Part shown: piece by piece, positions 13,274-14,742 of the stretch
Position numbering within the stretch: position 1 is the stretch's first letter
How the letters are laid out: each line of letters starts with the position of its first letter
From: Actinomycetes bacterium
GTDB taxonomy: Bacteria > Actinomycetota > Humimicrobiia > Humimicrobiales > Humimicrobiaceae
DNA length: 14,742 nucleotides
Direction: 5' to 3'
NCBI GenBank assembly: GCA_030603375.1
Contig: JAUVXY010000021.1
Span: 1 to 14,742 of the forward strand
The notes under the pieces: model-generated
Told to the model about the DNA's origin: nothing
The model's input: only the letters and a program-made list of their open reading frames with translations
Database searches by the model: none
Program-made: the position numbers and the translations under genes

Positions 13274-13828
13274 TCAAATATATTCAGGAATTTTCTTTAA
13301 CGCAATTTTCTTATCTTTTGTATCCACTTTTTCAACGTAGCTTTCTATAAAAGGCACTAAAAAAACATCTTCATTTGCTCCTATTATATTGATGCTCCTG
13401 TCTCCTTTTTTTATAACTAAACTATCATTTGAAGCATATTTTAAAACCTCAATAACTGTACCAACAAAACCGCCATCGCTGCTGTAAACCTTGCAAGCCA
13501 CAATATCGTCCGCCCAAAATTCATCTGCTTTAAGCTTTGGTGCAGTCTTTGCGCTTCTATAAAGAGGCATTTCCCTTAATTCTTCAGCTCTATCTCTGTT
13601 GTCAATACTCTCAAATTTAAATACTGCCCTGATATACCCTTTAAATTTACTTACATTAATATTTTCTATTTTTACTTTTTTGGTACATTTTTCATCCAAA
13701 AATAGAAAGTCTCCCTTTTTAATAGACTTGGGATAATCAGTAAGCAATCTTGCTGTAAGTTCACCCTTTACACCATGCGGCTTACCAACTATCCCAATTA
13801 AGCGTACTTTTAAGCTCTTGAGAGCCAT
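13274..13828 (-). CDS. rimM: ribosome maturation factor RimM
   Basis: A 184-residue RimM, which binds S19 and helps 30S head assembly. The N-terminal barrel begins I-G-I-V-G-K-P-H-G-V-K-G-E-L (residues 11-24). The PRC-barrel part starts near residue 103 with E-F-W-A-D-D-I and ends F-V-P-F-I-E-type (F-L-V-P-F-I-E-S-Y-V). ATG start 47 bp after khpA, with only a weak AGG ribosome site. The short gap is AT-rich and includes a TATAAT-like sequence, but I find no good -35. Confidence 0.96.
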   Translation of the reverse strand: MALKSLKVRLIGIVGKPHGVKGELTARLLTDYPKSIKKGDFLFLDEKCTKKVKIENINVSKFKGYIRAVFKFESIDNRDRAEELREMPLYRSAKTAPKLKADEFWADDIVACKVYSSDGGFVGTVIEVLKYASNDSLVIKKGDRSINIIGANEDVFLVPFIESYVEKVDTKDKKIALKKIPEYI

Positions 13829-13875
13829 AAGATTATGCCTGCAGAATCAATGATTATATATATAAAATAATATAA

Positions 13876-14118
13876 TTAGCTATTATCATCTAAAATCTTA
13901 ACTATTGAAGATTTTCCTCTTTTTGCAGATGCAGCTCTCATAATAATTCTTAAGGAATTAGCTGTTCTTCCCTTTTTCCCTATTACTTTACCTAAATCAT
14001 CCTCTGCTACACTTAACTTAAAAATTACCGTTTTATCATCTTCGTCTTCCTCGGTAATTTTTACATCGTCTGGATTATCAACCAGCTCTTTTACCATGTA
14101 TTCCAGTAGTTCTTTCAC
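13876..14118 (-). CDS. khpA: KH-domain RNA-binding protein KhpA
   Basis: A single-KH-domain protein of 80 residues. The G-K-V-I-G-K-K-G-R-T motif is the GxxG nucleic-acid-binding loop. The opening M-K-E-L-L-E-Y-x-V-K-x-L-V-D-N-P-D matches KhpA N-termini. In Gram-positive bacteria KhpA pairs with KhpB/EloR in RNA binding linked to cell elongation and division. I place the start at GTG 14116-14118 because a GGAGG (14124-14128) lies 5 nt upstream. An upstream in-frame TTG at 14128-14130 would overlap that ribosome site and add four non-conserved residues. The ATG one base over from the GTG is followed at once by TGA. Confidence 0.93.
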   Translation of the reverse strand: MKELLEYMVKELVDNPDDVKITEEDEDDKTVIFKLSVAEDDLGKVIGKKGRTANSLRIIMRAASAKRGKSSIVKILDDNS

Positions 14119-14132
14119 ATTTACCTCCAATT

Positions 14133-14390
14133 TTATTTGTTATAGCTACCATTTAGGTCTATCTTTTCAAAAATTTTTTGAACCGCATCTGTAGGTTTAG
14201 CTCCCTTTTTAATCCATTCCACAGCCTTGCTTCCATCAATTTCTATTTTTGAAGGCTCTAGTTTTGGATCATACGTCCCTATTTTCTCAATGAACCTTCC
14301 ATCTCTTGGTGATCTGCTATCAGCCACTATAATTCTATAAAATGGCTTCTTTTTTGATCCTACCCTTGTCAACCTAATTTTTACACTCAA
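14133..14390 (-). CDS. rpsP: 30S ribosomal protein S16
   Basis: An 85-residue S16. V-K-I-R-L-T-R-V-G-S-K-K-K-P-F-Y-R-I-I-V-A-D at the start, then S-P-R-D-G-R-F-I-E-K-I-G-T-Y-D-P, are diagnostic. The C-terminus carries the usual W-I-x-x-G-A-x-P-T-D-x-V segment. The start is TTG at 14388-14390, supported by GGAGG 7 nt upstream. No in-frame ATG fits the conserved N-terminus. Confidence 0.97.
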   Translation of the reverse strand: MSVKIRLTRVGSKKKPFYRIIVADSRSPRDGRFIEKIGTYDPKLEPSKIEIDGSKAVEWIKKGAKPTDAVQKIFEKIDLNGSYNK

Positions 14391-14434
14391 TACAAAACCT
14401 CCAGATTCTGCTTACTAATTACTTCAGGTTACTT

Positions 14435-14462
14435 ATTATATATTTTTATAAAAAACTTGCAA
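14435..14462 (-). promoter_or_regulatory. promoter of the rpsP-khpA-rimM-trmD-rplS run
   Basis: On the minus strand, TTGCAA (14457-14462), a 16-nt spacer and TATAAT (14435-14440). Transcription would start near 14428, giving a leader of about 38 nt to the rpsP TTG. It lies in the 81-bp ffh-rpsP gap. The same TTGCAA/TATAAT pair, with a longer spacer, precedes rpsB. Confidence 0.55.
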
Positions 14463-14471
14463 AATATTTTT

Positions 14472-14742
14472 TCAATTAAGTTTTCCTAAAGGAAAACCGG
14501 ATTTATTGCCAAAGCTCTTAAATTGTTTCAGCATCTGCTTAGTTTTAGCAAATTGTTTTAAAAGCCTGTTTACATCTCCAGTTGATGTTCCGCTTCCGCT
14601 TGCTATTCTTCTTTTCCTGCTTCCGTCAATGATGTTCGGTTTCCTCCTTTCTTCTAAAGTCATAGAATTAATAATTGCCTCTATCTTGCCCAGCATCGAA
14701 TCATTAAAATTTAAATTTCTAAATACTTTGTTCTTATTCATT
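14472..14742 (-). CDS. ffh: signal recognition particle protein Ffh, C-terminal M-domain fragment
   Basis: Only the last ~90 codons are in the window; the gene continues past the right edge. The visible part is the methionine-rich M domain. I-I-N-S-M-T-x-x-E-R-R-x-P and the SRP-RNA-binding helix-turn-helix S-R-K-R-R-I-A-S-G-S-G-T are followed by D-V-N-R-L-L-K-Q-F. Ffh with 4.5S RNA targets nascent membrane and secreted proteins to FtsY. The ATG near the edge is an internal Met, not the start. ffh-rpsP adjacency is common in Gram-positive lineages. Confidence 0.95.
   Translation of the reverse strand, partial: MNKNKVFRNLNFNDSMLGKIEAIINSMTLEERRKPNIIDGSRKRRIASGSGTSTGDVNRLLKQFAKTKQMLKQFKSFGNKSGFPLGKLN

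Noticed and set aside
1..14742. CRISPR arrays, tRNA or rRNA genes
   Set aside because: No regularly spaced repeats, no tRNA cloverleaf signature and no rRNA sequence were seen on either strand.

Overview
The window is AT-rich bacterial chromosome (about one third G+C by eye). Almost every gene lies on the minus strand in one long housekeeping superoperon. In transcription order (right to left) it reads ffh(end)-rpsP-khpA-rimM-trmD-rplS-lepB-rnhB-yraN-[insertion]-comM-dprA-orf140-xer-rpsB-tsf-pyrH-frr-uppS-rseP-ispG(start). A KH-domain gene between rpsP and rimM, and the yraN-comM-dprA-xer-rpsB run, are typical of Bacillota, Actinomycetota and related lineages. I therefore infer an uncultured low-GC bacterium of that broad type; the phylum cannot be fixed from the sequence alone.

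Right block (14742-10505): the end of the SRP GTPase, then ribosomal proteins S16 and L19 with their usual companions (KhpA, RimM, TrmD), then signal peptidase I, RNase HII and the YraN nuclease-fold protein. Spacing is tight, with 4-base overlaps at lepB/rnhB and rnhB/yraN. A good sigma-70-type promoter sits between ffh and rpsP.

Middle (10504-8978): the yraN-comM junction is broken by about 1.5 kb of foreign-looking DNA, the only part of the window that departs from the housekeeping pattern. It holds an intact plus-strand membrane methyltransferase of the ICMT/PEMT type with its own promoter and strong Shine-Dalgarno. It also holds a truncated alpha/beta-hydrolase (lysophospholipase-like) fragment and the first ~25 codons of a large serine recombinase with a damaged start. 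Beside yraN lies a 68-bp near-identical copy of comM codons 58-79. The methyltransferase gene is bracketed by GTTAGGC/GCCTAAC heptamers placed like integron-cassette ends. comM itself now starts without a Shine-Dalgarno, 6 nt after a near-consensus promoter that overlaps a perfect 26-bp palindrome, so its mRNA is probably leaderless.

Left block (8977-1): DNA-uptake and recombination genes (comM, dprA), an unrecognised 140-residue helical protein with its own promoter, and a Xer tyrosine recombinase. These are followed by the translation/envelope operon rpsB-tsf-pyrH-frr-uppS-rseP and the first 23 codons of ispG. The cdsA and dxr genes that commonly lie between uppS and rseP are absent. Non-ATG starts are common (TTG: rpsP, rpsB, uppS; GTG: khpA, frr and probably ispG). 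I saw no rRNA, tRNA, CRISPR array or complete insertion sequence. The best candidate for something unusual is the scarred insertion at comM, not a complete new system.
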